A stretch of 64,000 bases of DNA, taken from Lachnospiraceae bacterium UBA1748 (GTDB lineage Bacteria; Bacillota; Clostridia; Lachnospirales; Lachnospiraceae). The notes below the pieces were generated by a model. The model searched no databases. It was not told the DNA's origin and was given only the letters and a program-made list of their open reading frames with translations. The stretch lies in NCBI GenBank assembly GCA_002314855.1, contig DCHQ01000016.1, positions 17,238 to 81,237 on the forward strand, written 5' to 3'. The first letter of the stretch is position 1. Every line of letters begins with the position of its first letter. Made by a program: the position numbers and the translations under genes. This document shows positions 63,564 to 64,000 of this stretch, one piece after another.

Positions 63564-64000
63564 TTATAATAACTCCTTTACCTTAGCTGCTATATTCTTA
63601 ACACCTTCTGTTGGCTCAAATCTTTCTACTATCTCGCCATCTTTGTTAACAAGGATCTTGGTGAAATTCCATTTAATATTTCCGTTATTCTTATAATCCT
63701 TATCCATTTTCTTTACGATTGGCTTAAGAATGATTCCCATTGGTCCGCTAAATCCTGCAAACTTTGTATTTTCTGCAATCCATTTATACAGCGGAATAGC
63801 ATTCTCACCATTTACATCAATTTTTGAATACTGTGGGAAAGTAATACCATATCTTCCTGTACAGAAATCATGAACCTCTTCATCTAAGCCAGGTGTCTGC
63901 TCACCAAACTGATTACATGGGAAATCTAAAATCTCCAGTCCTTTATCATGAAGCTCTTCATACATTTCCTGAAGTTCTGTGTACTGTGGTGTAAATCCAC
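63564..64000 (-). CDS. Glutathione peroxidase-family protein, partial
   Basis: The right edge cuts this gene; 145 residues are visible and there is no start in the window (the ATG at 63965 is internal). Family motifs are GFTPQYTELQEM, LDFPCNQFGEQTPG and IKWNFTKILVNKDG. These give the catalytic Gln-free CNQFG loop and the WNFxK block. The codon just before Gly-Phe-Thr ends in GT, so the peroxidatic residue can be Cys (TGT) but not selenocysteine (TGA). It reduces peroxides, probably with thioredoxin in Firmicutes. It is the first visible gene of the gpx-TSCPD-ohrR operon. Confidence 0.9.
   Translation of the reverse strand, partial: GFTPQYTELQEMYEELHDKGLEILDFPCNQFGEQTPGLDEEVHDFCTGRYGITFPQYSKIDVNGENAIPLYKWIAENTKFAGFSGPMGIILKPIVKKMDKDYKNNGNIKWNFTKILVNKDGEIVERFEPTEGVKNIAAKVKELL

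Noticed and set aside
63564..64000. Possible selenoprotein glutathione peroxidase.
   Set aside because: The codon at the peroxidatic position ends in GT, so it cannot be TGA; Cys (TGT) fits.

Overview
The window is AT-rich bacterial chromosome. Its gene content points to an anaerobic Firmicute of the class Clostridia, most likely family Lachnospiraceae (Butyrivibrio, Pseudobutyrivibrio or Roseburia-like). The evidence is strong AGGAGG-type ribosome binding sites, TTGACA/TATAAT promoters, tRNA genes without an encoded CCA, a class III (oxygen-sensitive) ribonucleotide reductase, a two-gene Sms/Suf iron-sulfur system, an OhrR-type regulator, a bactofilin, and several small clostridial families. 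Almost everything is on the minus strand; only three real genes (28742, 40361 and 45650) are on the plus strand. This suggests one replichore arm read co-directionally with replication. No phage, IS element, CRISPR array or other sign of recent transfer was seen. This is core chromosome.

Layout from low to high coordinates (transcription mostly runs the other way). 1-3053: a pair of COG0523 GTPases, the complete one with a duplicated His/Cys-rich insert, and a minimal SufC/SufB-D Fe-S assembly pair. 3341-9708: SEC-C protein, radA, a small unknown protein, clpC, and an SH3 membrane protein with poly-Asp and QRPM repeats. 9764-17557: an apparent nucleotide operon pyrF-pyrE-two small membrane proteins-M29-type peptidase-purE-purM-purN-purD. 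17680-20222: nrdD with a fused redoxin domain behind two NrdR boxes. 20356-23644: receiver protein, sensorless histidine kinase, TPR lipoprotein and PAP2 phosphatase. 23750-24048: tRNA-Arg, tRNA-His, tRNA-Gln. 24123-28957: zinc-ribbon/charged-helix/Sel1 protein, phosphodiesterase, 3D-domain wall protein, small membrane protein. 29011-36203: greA, an HPr-like protein and the F-type ATP synthase operon atpBEFAGDC. 36353-38391: tRNA-Gly, a degenerate GH3-like protein and an apparently noncoding RNA gene. 38392-46567: homoserine dehydrogenase, TetR regulator, YtxH-like protein, PIG-L surface protein, glnS and a DHH phosphoesterase. 46642-50571: tig-clpP-clpX-engB. 50656-57610: bactofilin, a PPP phosphatase next to a Ser/Thr kinase, an esterase, and a two-component system. 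57755-64000: lipoproteins, tRNA-Arg, an ABC-F ATPase, and an OhrR/TSCPD/glutathione peroxidase group running off the window.

The most unusual signal is in the ATP synthase operon. There is no atpH (delta) gene. Instead, about 80 residues resembling the C-terminal domain of delta sit at the N terminus of AtpA, so the peripheral stalk joint appears to have been rebuilt as a delta(C)-alpha fusion. The c subunit of the same operon carries what looks like a cleavable signal peptide and an acidic linker, and gamma has an acidic insert and a basic tail. Other points worth a second look are an HPr homologue with Asp at the phospho-His position beside greA, a strongly promoted and terminated RNA of about 360 nt without an evident reading frame, a GH3 protein without its catalytic residues, and a kinase/phosphatase pair with a DUF6273-like sensor domain.

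All functional assignments are from reading motifs and recalled family features; no database search was possible. The region 38166-38276 and the 22820-22933 gap hold nothing I can name.
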